Positions 1 through 6,799 of a stretch of 7,136 nt of DNA are shown here, in pieces (positions within the stretch are counted from its first letter, which is position 1; each line of letters begins with the position of its first letter). A program made the translations under genes and the position numbers. Below the pieces are notes generated by a model. The model worked only from the letters and a program-made list of their open reading frames with translations, ran no database searches and was not told the origin of the DNA. The stretch is from Firmicutes bacterium UBA6132 (lineage in GTDB: Bacteria > Bacillota_A > Clostridia > Tissierellales > Sedimentibacteraceae), in contig DIVM01000357.1 in the NCBI GenBank assembly GCA_002435835.1, forward strand, positions 1-7,136, in the 5' to 3' direction.

Positions 1-2905
1 ATTTAACAGGATAAATTGTATTAAAAGGTTCTATCCATGTGTTTTTCATTTCATCAATTGATATTATGATATTTTCATTTATATCAATTGTATTTTCATT
101 TGTAGTATTGCCAAGTAATGTAAATTCTATTTTATCTAAAGCTAATGCATCTTCTACTTCAAGGATTATATCTCCATAATTTGGCGAAAACCATGTTTGA
201 GAATCTAATGATAAATTATTTTCCGCTTTAAACCCTATATTATTTCCAAAACTCATTTTACTTATAGCTGCTGCAATACCCCCATGACCTACAGTGTGAG
301 CACTTTTTACTTTTCTGTTTTTTATAGCATCACTAATAGCATCATATTTTACTTTCATTTCTTCAAAATCAGGTATGTTATTTTCATTTTTCTTAATAGT
401 AACTAAAAGCACTTTGCTGTTAGCATTTTTAAATTCTGGAGAAATAATATTTCTAACATGATCCGTTGCTACTGCAAAACTTACTAAAGTAGGAGGAACG
501 TTTAAATCCTTAAATGTTCCAGACATACTATCTTTTCCACCTATAGCTGGTATTTGAAGTTCATGTTGAACTTTAAACGCGCCTAATAATGCACTTAGTG
601 GTTTTCCCCATCTTTCAGGTTCATTATTTAACTTTTCAAAATATTCTTGAAATGTAAGCCTGATGTTTTCATATTTACCTCCCATTGCAACTATTTTTAC
701 AACAGAATGTATAACTGCATACATGGCTCCATGGTATGGACTTAAAGTAGACAAATAAGGATCAAATCCATGAGCCATTAAAGAACAAGTATTTGTTACT
801 CCATTTAAAACAGGTATTTTAGCAACCATTCCTTCAGTTGGAGTTAGTTGTGTTTTTCCTCCAAAAGGCATGAGCACTGTTCCTGCCCCAACTGTCGAAT
901 CAAATCTTTCAACCATTCCCTTTTGACTTGCTACATTTAAATCTTTTAAATTTTCAATCCACATACTTTTCAAATCATTACTTTTAAATGATTTGAATGT
1001 TTCTTCATTTATATTTATATTTATATTATTAGGTTCTTTTATAATTGCATTTACATGTTGCTTTACACCGTTTGTATCAAGGAATTCTCTGCTTAAATCT
1101 AAAATTGTTTTTCCTCGCCAAGTCATTTTAAGCCTTTTGTCATCTGTCACTTCAGCAACACATACTGCTTCGAGATTTTCGACATTAGCAAGTTTTATAA
1201 ATTTTTCAACATCACTTTTTCTAACTACAACAGCCATTCTTTCTTGTGATTCTGAAATAGCAAGTTCAGTTCCATCAAGTCCTTCATATTTTTTAGGTAC
1301 TAAATCAAGATTTATGTTTAAACTTTCAGCTAATTCTCCTATTGCTACTGAAACACCACCTGCACCAAAATCATTTGATTTTTTTATTAATTTACAAGCT
1401 TCGGAGTTTCTAAAAAGTCTTTGAATTTTTCTTTCAGTAGGGGCATTTCCCTTTTGTACTTCAGAACCGCATAAAACTATAGATTCTTCAGTATGTTCTT
1501 TTGAAGAGCCTGTAGCACCGCCACAACCATCCCTTCCAGTTCTTCCACCTAATAAAATTATCATATCTCCTTTTTCAGGAGTTTCTCTTATTACATTTTC
1601 TTTTGGAGCTGCTGCGATAACTGCGCCTATTTCCATTCTTTTTGCAACATAATCAGGGTGATATATTTCAACAACTTTACCTGTTGAAAGACCTATTTGA
1701 TTTCCATAAGAACTATATCCTGCAGCTGCTTCAGTTGAAATTTTTCTTTGTGGAAGTTTTCCTGGTATAGTTTCATCTATACTTTGTGTTGGGTCTGCGC
1801 TTCCTGTAATTCTCATAGCCTGATAAACATAGCTACGTCCTGATAAAGGATCTCTAATAGCTCCCCCAAGGCAAGTAGCTGCTCCTCCAAAAGGTTCAAT
1901 TTCTGTTGGATGGTTATGAGTTTCATTTTTAAACTGTAAAAGCCATTTTTCATCTTGACCATTCACATCAACATTTATTTCTACACTACATGCATTTACT
2001 TCATCAGATATTTCTAAATCATCAAGTAGTCCAAGTTTTCTTAATTCCTTAGCACCAATAGTTGCTAAATCCATTAAGTTTATATCTTTTTCTCTTTTTT
2101 CATAAACAAATTTTCTTGAGTTTAAATAAGTATTAAAAGTGTTTTTAATTTCTTCTGAAATTTTTCCTTCTTCAAACTCAACATTATTTATTACTGTAGC
2201 AAATGTAGTGTGCCTGCAATGATCTGACCAATAAGTATCAATTACTTTTATTTCTGTTAGAGTTGGATTTCTTTTTTCCATTTCTTTAAAATATTGCTGA
2301 CAGAAAAACAAATCCTCAGAACTCATGGCAAGACCCATTTTCATACAGTAATCCTGTAATTCTTCTTTAGATTTGTTTATAAAATTTTCAACCATTTCAA
2401 CATCAGCAGGTTCAGGAAAATTTTCGTCAAGCGTTTCTGGCTTTAATAAATCTGCTTCCCTTGAATCTACTGTATTAATGTAGTATTCTTTAATTTTTTT
2501 TAATTCAACTTCATTTAAATCACCTTCAAGCAATATTACTCTTGCATATTTCACTGGTGATTTTTGTTTTTTAGTTACAATTTGAATGCATTGTGCTGCT
2601 GAATCTGCTCTTTGATCATATTGTCCAGGTAAAAATTCAACTGCAAAAATCTTAAATTTTGACGAATGCAATTCATCAAAATTTTCTCTATATATAAAAT
2701 CTTGGTTTGGCTCTGAAAATACAGTTGTTACAGCTTTTTCAAAATCATCCAAGCTTATATGTGACACATCATATCTGTTTAAAATTCTAACATTTTTTAA
2801 ATTCTGTAATTTTAAATTATCTTTAAAATTATGTAGCAAATTTAATGCTTCAGTGTTAAAACCTTCTCTTTTTTCTACATAAACTCTTTTTACATCAAAA
2901 TTCAT
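1..2905 (-). CDS. purL: Phosphoribosylformylglycinamidine synthase (FGAM synthase), large single-chain form, 3' end outside window
   Basis: Catalyses the fourth step of de novo purine synthesis in the cytoplasm: FGAR + glutamine + ATP to FGAM + glutamate + ADP + Pi. One frame stays open from ATG (2905-2903) to the left edge, giving 968 codons with no stop or frameshift. Visible landmarks are PGQYDQRADSAAQ at residues 93-105 in the N-terminal PurS-like part, WSDHCRHT from 226, the ETHNHPTEIEPF loop with H330 and H332, GGRTGRDGCGGATGSS at 453-468, DFGAGG at 512-517, GGKDSMSG around 791-798 and GHGG around 873-876. The last visible residues (TWIEPFNTIYP) match the end of the synthase part. The C-terminal glutamine amidotransferase domain, roughly 280 residues, is inferred to lie outside the window, as the whole family is about 1,250 residues long. 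The start is supported by an AAGGAAGG ribosome site six bases upstream (2912-2919). The N-terminal sequence suggests the clostridial/streptococcal clade rather than the proteobacterial one. The gene has its own promoter and is cut off from the upstream gene by a terminator. Confidence 0.96.
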   Translation of the reverse strand, partial: MNFDVKRVYVEKREGFNTEALNLLHNFKDNLKLQNLKNVRILNRYDVSHISLDDFEKAVTTVFSEPNQDFIYRENFDELHSSKFKIFAVEFLPGQYDQRADSAAQCIQIVTKKQKSPVKYARVILLEGDLNEVELKKIKEYYINTVDSREADLLKPETLDENFPEPADVEMVENFINKSKEELQDYCMKMGLAMSSEDLFFCQQYFKEMEKRNPTLTEIKVIDTYWSDHCRHTTFATVINNVEFEEGKISEEIKNTFNTYLNSRKFVYEKREKDINLMDLATIGAKELRKLGLLDDLEISDEVNACSVEINVDVNGQDEKWLLQFKNETHNHPTEIEPFGGAATCLGGAIRDPLSGRSYVYQAMRITGSADPTQSIDETIPGKLPQRKISTEAAAGYSSYGNQIGLSTGKVVEIYHPDYVAKRMEIGAVIAAAPKENVIRETPEKGDMIILLGGRTGRDGCGGATGSSKEHTEESIVLCGSEVQKGNAPTERKIQRLFRNSEACKLIKKSNDFGAGGVSVAIGELAESLNINLDLVPKKYEGLDGTELAISESQERMAVVVRKSDVEKFIKLANVENLEAVCVAEVTDDKRLKMTWRGKTILDLSREFLDTNGVKQHVNAIIKEPNNINININEETFKSFKSNDLKSMWIENLKDLNVASQKGMVERFDSTVGAGTVLMPFGGKTQLTPTEGMVAKIPVLNGVTNTCSLMAHGFDPYLSTLSPYHGAMYAVIHSVVKIVAMGGKYENIRLTFQEYFEKLNNEPERWGKPLSALLGAFKVQHELQIPAIGGKDSMSGTFKDLNVPPTLVSFAVATDHVRNIISPEFKNANSKVLLVTIKKNENNIPDFEEMKVKYDAISDAIKNRKVKSAHTVGHGGIAAAISKMSFGNNIGFKAENNLSLDSQTWFSPNYGDIILEVEDALALDKIEFTLLGNTTNENTIDINENIIISIDEMKNTWIEPFNTIYPVK

Positions 2906-2951
2906 AATTAACCTTCCTTTTTGGAATACAAATTATTCTTAACTTAAATTT

Positions 2952-2980
2952 ATAATAGCAAACTTAATAACCTTTGTCAA
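2952..2980 (-). promoter_or_regulatory. Sigma-A-type promoter of purL
   Basis: Read on the minus strand, a perfect -35 box TTGACA (2980-2975) is followed after exactly 17 bases by TATTAT (2957-2952), one mismatch from the -10 consensus. Transcription would start near 2945, leaving a leader of about 40 bases that contains the ribosome site. That is too short for a purine or PRPP riboswitch, so control is more likely at initiation. This is the best promoter in the window. Confidence 0.85.
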
Positions 2981-3017
2981 CAAATTCTGTGTGAAATTAT
3001 AAATTTTTTCGAAAATA

Positions 3018-3035
3018 GTTCGTGTTATCACGAAC
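3018..3035. promoter_or_regulatory. Candidate operator: GTTCGTG-4-CACGAAC inverted repeat upstream of purL
   Basis: A perfect 7-base dyad with a 4-base spacer, GTTCGTG TTAT CACGAAC, centred about 80 bases upstream of the predicted purL start of transcription. Each arm contains CGAAC, the core of the PurR PurBox of Gram-positive bacteria (AWWWCCGAACWWT), and the distance is similar to that of the Bacillus pur operon boxes. The arms match the full PurBox consensus at only about 9-10 of 13 positions, and they are closer together than classical paired PurBoxes. PurR is therefore a reasonable candidate but not shown. A different palindrome-binding repressor is also possible. Confidence 0.5.
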
Positions 3036-3047
3036 CATGCGATAACA
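3023..3047. repeat. Second inverted repeat TGTTATC-11-GATAACA overlapping the purL operator candidate
   Basis: TGTTATC (3023-3029) and GATAACA (3041-3047) are perfect 7-base inverted arms separated by 11 bases. The left arm overlaps the spacer and inner bases of the GTTCGTG/CACGAAC dyad, so the two dyads share bases and could not both form cruciforms or hairpins at once. The site is upstream of the predicted promoter, so it would act as DNA unless transcripts read through from the ribonuclease gene. Function unknown. Confidence 0.4.
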
Positions 3048-3091
3048 TATGATTTATTAATTCGATTATAATTGATTTTTACTAATAATTC

Positions 3092-3124
3092 TTCAAAAAA
3101 AGAAGTGGCATATGCCACTTCTTT
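3092..3124 (-). terminator. Strong intrinsic terminator of the ribonuclease gene, overlapping its stop codon
   Basis: Bases 3099-3124 form a perfect 26-base palindrome centred between 3111 and 3112, with AAGAAGTGG/CCACTTCTT as its stable part. On the minus strand it is followed by an uninterrupted run of seven T (complement of the A run 3095-3101, which overlaps the foot of the stem). Two bases of the TAA stop codon (3125-3123) fall within the foot of the stem. It separates this transcript from the purL promoter about 115 bases further on. On the plus strand the T run is short and interrupted, so the terminator mainly works in one direction. Confidence 0.9.
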
Positions 3125-4811
3125 ACTTATTATTAATACTCATTGATGTTAGACTTATAATATCCTGTTCTAATTCAAGTATACGGTTTTTAATTTTTTT
3201 ATAATCTTCTAAACTTAATGATTCTTTATTTAAATATTTTTCTGCTGAGATTATAGCTTCATTAAATACATTTTTTAATTTTTCAGTATCACTTAGTAAA
3301 TTGTCTGACATTTTATTTGGCGAAACATCTAATGCTATCTCTTCAACTTCTGATACTATGTCTTCTGTGTCTTCTGTTTTTTCTTCATTTTCTTTATATG
3401 TTTTAATAGTGTATAAATGGTCATAAACAGGTACAATAGCATTTATGCCTAACTCTTTGGTAATTTCAGCAGCAAAATCTACTTTTGATTGTGCTTCTCC
3501 ATGTACTACAAAAACTTTTTTTGGCTTTTCTTTAAATCCTTTAAGCCATTTAATTAAAGCTAATTTATCAGCATGGCCTGAAAAACCTTCAAGATTATGA
3601 ATTTCTGCAGCTACACGTATTTCTTCTCCCAAAACTTTCACTATTTTTTCACCTTCAACAATTTTCCTGCCCAAAGTTCCCTCTGCTTGATAACCAACAA
3701 AAACAATACTTGATTCTTTTCTCCAAAGATTATGTTTTAAATGATGTTTAATTCTACCTGCTTCACACATACCTGAAGCAGAAATTATAACTTTAGGTTC
3801 TCTTGATATATTTAATTCTTTTGATTCTTCAGCAGATTGTGTAAAATGTAAATTTTCAAATTGTAAAGGATGATCACCATTAAATAAGAATTCTTTAGCT
3901 TCTTCATCAAACACATTAACATTTTGCTTAAATATTTCTGTTGCTTTAGTAGCAAGTGGACTATCAACATAAACATGTATTTTGCTTAAAAGATTTTCAG
4001 AACCATTTATTTTGCATTTCTTATCATAATATTTATTTAATTCATATATTAATTGTTGTGTTCTTCCTACAGCAAATGAAGGTATTATAACATTGCCGCC
4101 TCTTTTAATTGTTTTTAATATTATTTCTATTAATTCTTCAGTACGTTGTTCTACATTTTGATGAATTCTATTTCCATAAGTTGCTTCCATAATTAAATAA
4201 TCTGCTTTATCTATAATATAAGGATCTTTTAACAATGGCTCACCATCCATTCCTAAATCCCCAGAAAAAACAAGTTTCATTGTATTATCGTCATCCTTAA
4301 ACCACATTTCAATTATAGCGGAACCTAAAATATGTCCTGCATCTTTAAAACAAATTGTTATAGTTTCATTTACATCTATTAATTGTTCATATAATACAGG
4401 TTTAAAATATTTGAATGAATCCATCGCATCTTGTTGTGTATACATCGGCTCTACTAAAGCTCTTCCTGTTCGCTTAGCTTTTTTATTTTTCCATTCAGCT
4501 TCTGTTTCTTGAATGTGGGCACTATCAACTAACATTATTTGACATAATTCATATGCCGGTTTTGTTGAGTATATTATGCCTTTAAAACCTCTTTTAACTA
4601 ATAAAGGAATTCTTCCGCTGTGATCTATATGACTGTGGCTTAAAAAAAGATAATCAACTTCAGAAGGATTAATTTCAAACTCTTCTAAATTTAAATCTTC
4701 ATCCTTTCCCTGAAACATTCCGCAATCAAGCAATATTTTTTTATCCTTAAATTCAATTAAATGACATGAACCTGTAACACCTTTTACTCCGCCTAAAAAT
4801 CTTATGTTCAT
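3123..4811 (-). CDS. Beta-CASP metallo-beta-lactamase ribonuclease (CPSF73/Ysh1-like) with C-terminal extension
   Basis: A 562-residue predicted zinc-dependent RNA-processing nuclease, acting in the cytoplasm (no signal peptide or membrane segment). The metallo-beta-lactamase motifs are complete: D30, HSHIDH at 59-64, H160 (AGHILGS) and D185 (FSGDLG). The beta-CASP motifs are also present: E209 (EATYG), H413 (GFSGHAD) and H438 (VVHGE). All metal ligands are present, so an active enzyme is expected. It resembles the bacterial CPSF73-like group (such as Thermus TTHA0252) rather than RNase J, and has no N-terminal KH domains like those of archaeal aCPSF1. The catalytic core ends near residue 471. 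An acidic, probably disordered linker (about 472-500) and a charged, probably helical segment (about 505-555) follow and are not part of the core. The ATG has a TGAGG ribosome site seven bases upstream. It is transcribed alone, between two terminators. Its RNA substrate is unknown, and endo- versus exonuclease activity cannot be told from sequence. Confidence 0.92.
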   Translation of the reverse strand: MNIRFLGGVKGVTGSCHLIEFKDKKILLDCGMFQGKDEDLNLEEFEINPSEVDYLFLSHSHIDHSGRIPLLVKRGFKGIIYSTKPAYELCQIMLVDSAHIQETEAEWKNKKAKRTGRALVEPMYTQQDAMDSFKYFKPVLYEQLIDVNETITICFKDAGHILGSAIIEMWFKDDDNTMKLVFSGDLGMDGEPLLKDPYIIDKADYLIMEATYGNRIHQNVEQRTEELIEIILKTIKRGGNVIIPSFAVGRTQQLIYELNKYYDKKCKINGSENLLSKIHVYVDSPLATKATEIFKQNVNVFDEEAKEFLFNGDHPLQFENLHFTQSAEESKELNISREPKVIISASGMCEAGRIKHHLKHNLWRKESSIVFVGYQAEGTLGRKIVEGEKIVKVLGEEIRVAAEIHNLEGFSGHADKLALIKWLKGFKEKPKKVFVVHGEAQSKVDFAAEITKELGINAIVPVYDHLYTIKTYKENEEKTEDTEDIVSEVEEIALDVSPNKMSDNLLSDTEKLKNVFNEAIISAEKYLNKESLSLEDYKKIKNRILELEQDIISLTSMSINNK

Positions 4812-4846
4812 ATATTTGCCTCATTTCTATGTATTCGATATTATTA

Positions 4847-4855
4847 TATATACCA
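4847..4855 (-). promoter_or_regulatory. Possible extended -10 promoter of the ribonuclease gene
   Basis: On the minus strand TGG-TATATA (4855-4847) looks like an extended -10 element, and TATAAT (4848-4843) overlaps it. No good -35 box is seen at the right distance. A promoter somewhere in the 243-base gap is expected, because a terminator closes the upstream spoVT unit. Apart from that terminator the gap 4812-5054 is plain AT-rich sequence with no other gene or RNA that I can support. Confidence 0.4.
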
Positions 4856-4978
4856 CAGAAAATTTAAATTAAACTATTATTTGTGTTATTTTTAATCTAC
4901 AATACACTATTTCAACTATTATGTTATTATTTATATTTATTAAAATGATATACTTAAATTTTTTATTATTTTGTACTA

Positions 4979-5016
4979 ACAAAAAAGATGAATCTATAAT
5001 TAGAATCATCTTTTTA
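4979..5016 (-). terminator. Intrinsic terminator downstream of spoVT
   Basis: Arms 4987-4995 and 5002-5010 pair at 8 of 9 positions (GATGAATCT with AGAATCATC) around a 6-base loop. The A run at 4981-4986 gives six T on the minus strand just after the stem, 60 bases past the spoVT stop codon. The flanking A and T runs are nearly symmetrical, so the hairpin could also stop transcripts coming the other way. The stem is AT-rich and weaker than the terminator at 3092-3124. Confidence 0.8.
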
Positions 5017-5054
5017 TCTTTTTTAAATATTATCTTATTTTTTATCTTTATTAA

Positions 5055-5606
5055 TTAGTTTTCCATTTGTCTTGATAAAAATGAGCATGCAGTTTTTACA
5101 AGTTTTTCTTCAATTTCACCCATTTTTGCATTTTTCTCTTTTGAAAGAAGCATAACTGATCCAATAGGATCTCCATGTACTAAAATTGGCGCGATAACTT
5201 GAGCAGTATAGCTATCTGGGCTGAATTCATTAGCCGTAATTCTAATTGGTTTAGTATTTCCAAAAGCAAGGTATACTTCCCTACTTTCAATGATTTTTTC
5301 AAGTTCTGGACTAAGTCTTTTTTCAGTATAGTCTTTTTTAGAACTTCCTGATACTGCAATTACGCCATCTCTATCAGTTATTATCGCTGTATGTCTTGTA
5401 GTTTCAAAAAGTGATTCAACATATTCGCCTGAAAATTCTGTTAATTCACCAATAGGAGAATATTTTTTAAGAATTATTTCACCTTCTCTATCAGTAAAAA
5501 TTTCAAGAGGATCCCCTTCCCTAATTCTTAGTGTCCTTCTAATTTCTTTAGGTATAACTACTCTTCCTAAATCGTCAATTCTTCTGACAATTCCTGTTGC
5601 TTTCAT
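5055..5606 (-). CDS. spoVT: Stage V sporulation protein T, AbrB-family transcriptional regulator
   Basis: A 183-residue DNA-binding regulator that in Bacillus acts late in the forespore, tuning sigma-G-dependent genes and spore coat and germination properties. Residues 1 to about 50 are the swapped-hairpin AbrB DNA-binding domain. MKATGIVRRIDDLGRVVIPK and the following RTLRIREGDPLEIF are, as I recall them, essentially identical to Bacillus SpoVT. Residues from about 56 to 183 form the GAF-like sensor domain, with DRDGVIAVSGSSKKDY, the GDPIG turn (about 145-149) and the C-terminal SFLSRQME. The length is close to the 178 residues of the Bacillus protein. The ATG is preceded by GGAGGA nine bases upstream (5616-5621). 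Position downstream of mfd agrees with the mfd-spoVT order of Bacillus. The gene has a promoter of its own about 160 bases upstream and may also receive transcripts from prsA. The GAF ligand is unknown. Confidence 0.98.
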   Translation of the reverse strand: MKATGIVRRIDDLGRVVIPKEIRRTLRIREGDPLEIFTDREGEIILKKYSPIGELTEFSGEYVESLFETTRHTAIITDRDGVIAVSGSSKKDYTEKRLSPELEKIIESREVYLAFGNTKPIRITANEFSPDSYTAQVIAPILVHGDPIGSVMLLSKEKNAKMGEIEEKLVKTACSFLSRQMEN

Positions 5607-5714
5607 ATTATTCGTTCCTCCGTTGCTTAAATAAATTATATTAAAATGAATTATTCACTTTATAATTTGTATCTTTATTTCTATAATTTCTATTATTTGC
5701 ATTTAAATGAATTT

Positions 5715-5736
5715 TATCCTTAATATAATTAGGATA
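5715..5736 (-). repeat. Small inverted repeat in the spoVT leader
   Basis: TATCCT (5715-5720) and AGGATA (5731-5736) form a perfect 6-base dyad with a 10-base AT-only loop, inside the predicted 5' leader of spoVT. On the minus strand it is not followed by a T run, so it does not look like a terminator. It could be a weak RNA hairpin, a protein-binding site or chance in AT-rich DNA. Confidence 0.3.
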
Positions 5737-5768
5737 TTTTTGGAAAAATTATTCTGAAATGCTTTTGT

Positions 5769-5797
5769 ATTATATAGTATAATTTAACATTAAGCAA
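5769..5797 (-). promoter_or_regulatory. Sigma-A-like promoter upstream of spoVT
   Basis: On the minus strand TTGCTT (5797-5792) is followed after 17 bases by a perfect TATAAT (5774-5769). Transcription would begin near 5762, giving a leader of about 156 bases. A second TATAAT lies closer to the gene (5640-5635) but has no recognisable -35 box. Bacillus spoVT is read by sigma-G. I looked for a sigma-F/G pair (GHATR and CATNNTA) in this gap and found no convincing one. Confidence 0.55.
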
Positions 5798-5845
5798 CAT
5801 TTTTTTACTGATATTTACAATTAATTACTTTTTTACTTACTTTAT

Positions 5846-6799
5846 CTATTTTTCCTTTTTTTCAATAGTTGCACTATTTTTCAAGTTTTCTATTAGTTCA
5901 TTATATTTTGTGTTTTTATAATTTTCTACTAAGCTTTCTTTTGTACTTTCTAAAGTTATAGTTTCATCGACTTTCTTATCAGTTACTTTAATTACATGGT
6001 AACCAAATTCAGATTGAACAGGATCGCTTATTTGACCTACTTCCATTGCAAAAGCTGCATCAGAAAATGGTTTAACCATATCTGAATATGAGAAGAAATC
6101 TAAATCTCCACCGTTTTCTTTACTTGGGTCAATTGAAACTTCTTTTGCTACATCTTCAAATTTTTCGCCTTTGTCTAATCTTTCTTTAACTTTTTTAGCT
6201 TCATCTTCAGTATTTAATAAAATATGGCTTGCTCTAACTTGTTGACCCATTTTATTTTCATCAAACAATTTTTTTAGATCTTCATCAGTTGGTTGTAAAG
6301 ATTCTATTTCTTTACTTATATATTGATTTATAACATATTCTTTTTTTATTGCATCAGTTAAATATTCTTCAGTCATTCCGTTTGATTCTAAGAATTTTTT
6401 ATATTCATCATCTGATTCAAAATTCTTTTTATAAGTATCAAGTTGAGTTTTAAGTTCTTCATCAGTTATTTTTATTCCAGCTTTTTCAGCTGCATCTAAT
6501 AAAACAAACTCTAAAATCATATTGTCCATTATAGCGCCATCTTCATAATAACTTCCAATAGTTTTTCCTTCAGATATTTCCATATCCCAAGCACCTTCGC
6601 CATATTGAGTTTCTACCATCTTTTTATACGCTGCTAAATTTTCATCATATTCTGCTTGAGTAATAGCTTTTCCATTTACTGTAGCAATTACTCCTTCTTG
6701 ATTAATTAAATCTGAACCTGAATCTTTAGAACATGCTGATACCGCAAAAGCTATGCATAAAACCAAGATTAAGCTGATAATTTTTTTACTTCTTTTCAT
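5846..6799 (-). CDS. Lipoprotein foldase, parvulin-type peptidyl-prolyl isomerase (PrsA/SurA-like)
   Basis: A 317-residue extracytoplasmic folding factor: a membrane-anchored peptidyl-prolyl cis-trans isomerase that helps exported proteins fold. The N-terminus is a lipoprotein signal: basic KRSKK, a hydrophobic run at 7-20 and lipobox VSAC with the lipidated cysteine at C23. Residues about 35-170 form a SurA-N-like helical chaperone part (ATVNGKAITQAEYDENL at its start). Residues about 187-277 are the parvulin PpiC domain, with RASHILL (H192), DPS (224-226), GGDLDFF (230-236), MVKPFSDAAFAM (F245, F250) and FGYHVIKV (H268). These fit an active isomerase. A helical tail follows. Size is normal for PrsA. 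The ATG has an AGGAGG site six bases upstream, inside the end of mfd, and the reading frames overlap by 14 bases, implying translational coupling. No hairpin terminator follows, so readthrough into spoVT is possible. Clostridia often carry several PrsA-like proteins, so the symbol prsA is not assigned firmly. Confidence 0.93.
   Translation of the reverse strand: MKRSKKIISLILVLCIAFAVSACSKDSGSDLINQEGVIATVNGKAITQAEYDENLAAYKKMVETQYGEGAWDMEISEGKTIGSYYEDGAIMDNMILEFVLLDAAEKAGIKITDEELKTQLDTYKKNFESDDEYKKFLESNGMTEEYLTDAIKKEYVINQYISKEIESLQPTDEDLKKLFDENKMGQQVRASHILLNTEDEAKKVKERLDKGEKFEDVAKEVSIDPSKENGGDLDFFSYSDMVKPFSDAAFAMEVGQISDPVQSEFGYHVIKVTDKKVDETITLESTKESLVENYKNTKYNELIENLKNSATIEKKEK

Noticed and set aside
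993..1424. A 143-codon open frame on the plus strand with a hydrophobic start.
   Set aside because: It lies wholly within purL on the opposite strand, has no recognisable domain, and its hydrophobic and serine-rich make-up is what the complement of AT-rich coding DNA gives.
2906..2945. Possible purine or PRPP riboswitch before purL.
   Set aside because: The leader downstream of the strong promoter is only about 40 bases and shows no conserved purine-aptamer loops.
5715..5740. The TATCCT/AGGATA dyad followed on the plus strand by ATTTTT as a terminator.
   Set aside because: The stem is only six bases with a ten-base AT loop, and no plus-strand gene ends here. On the minus strand there is no T run.
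5799..5845. Possible terminator after the foldase gene.
   Set aside because: No GC-containing hairpin is present; there are only short A and T runs. Readthrough into spoVT remains possible.
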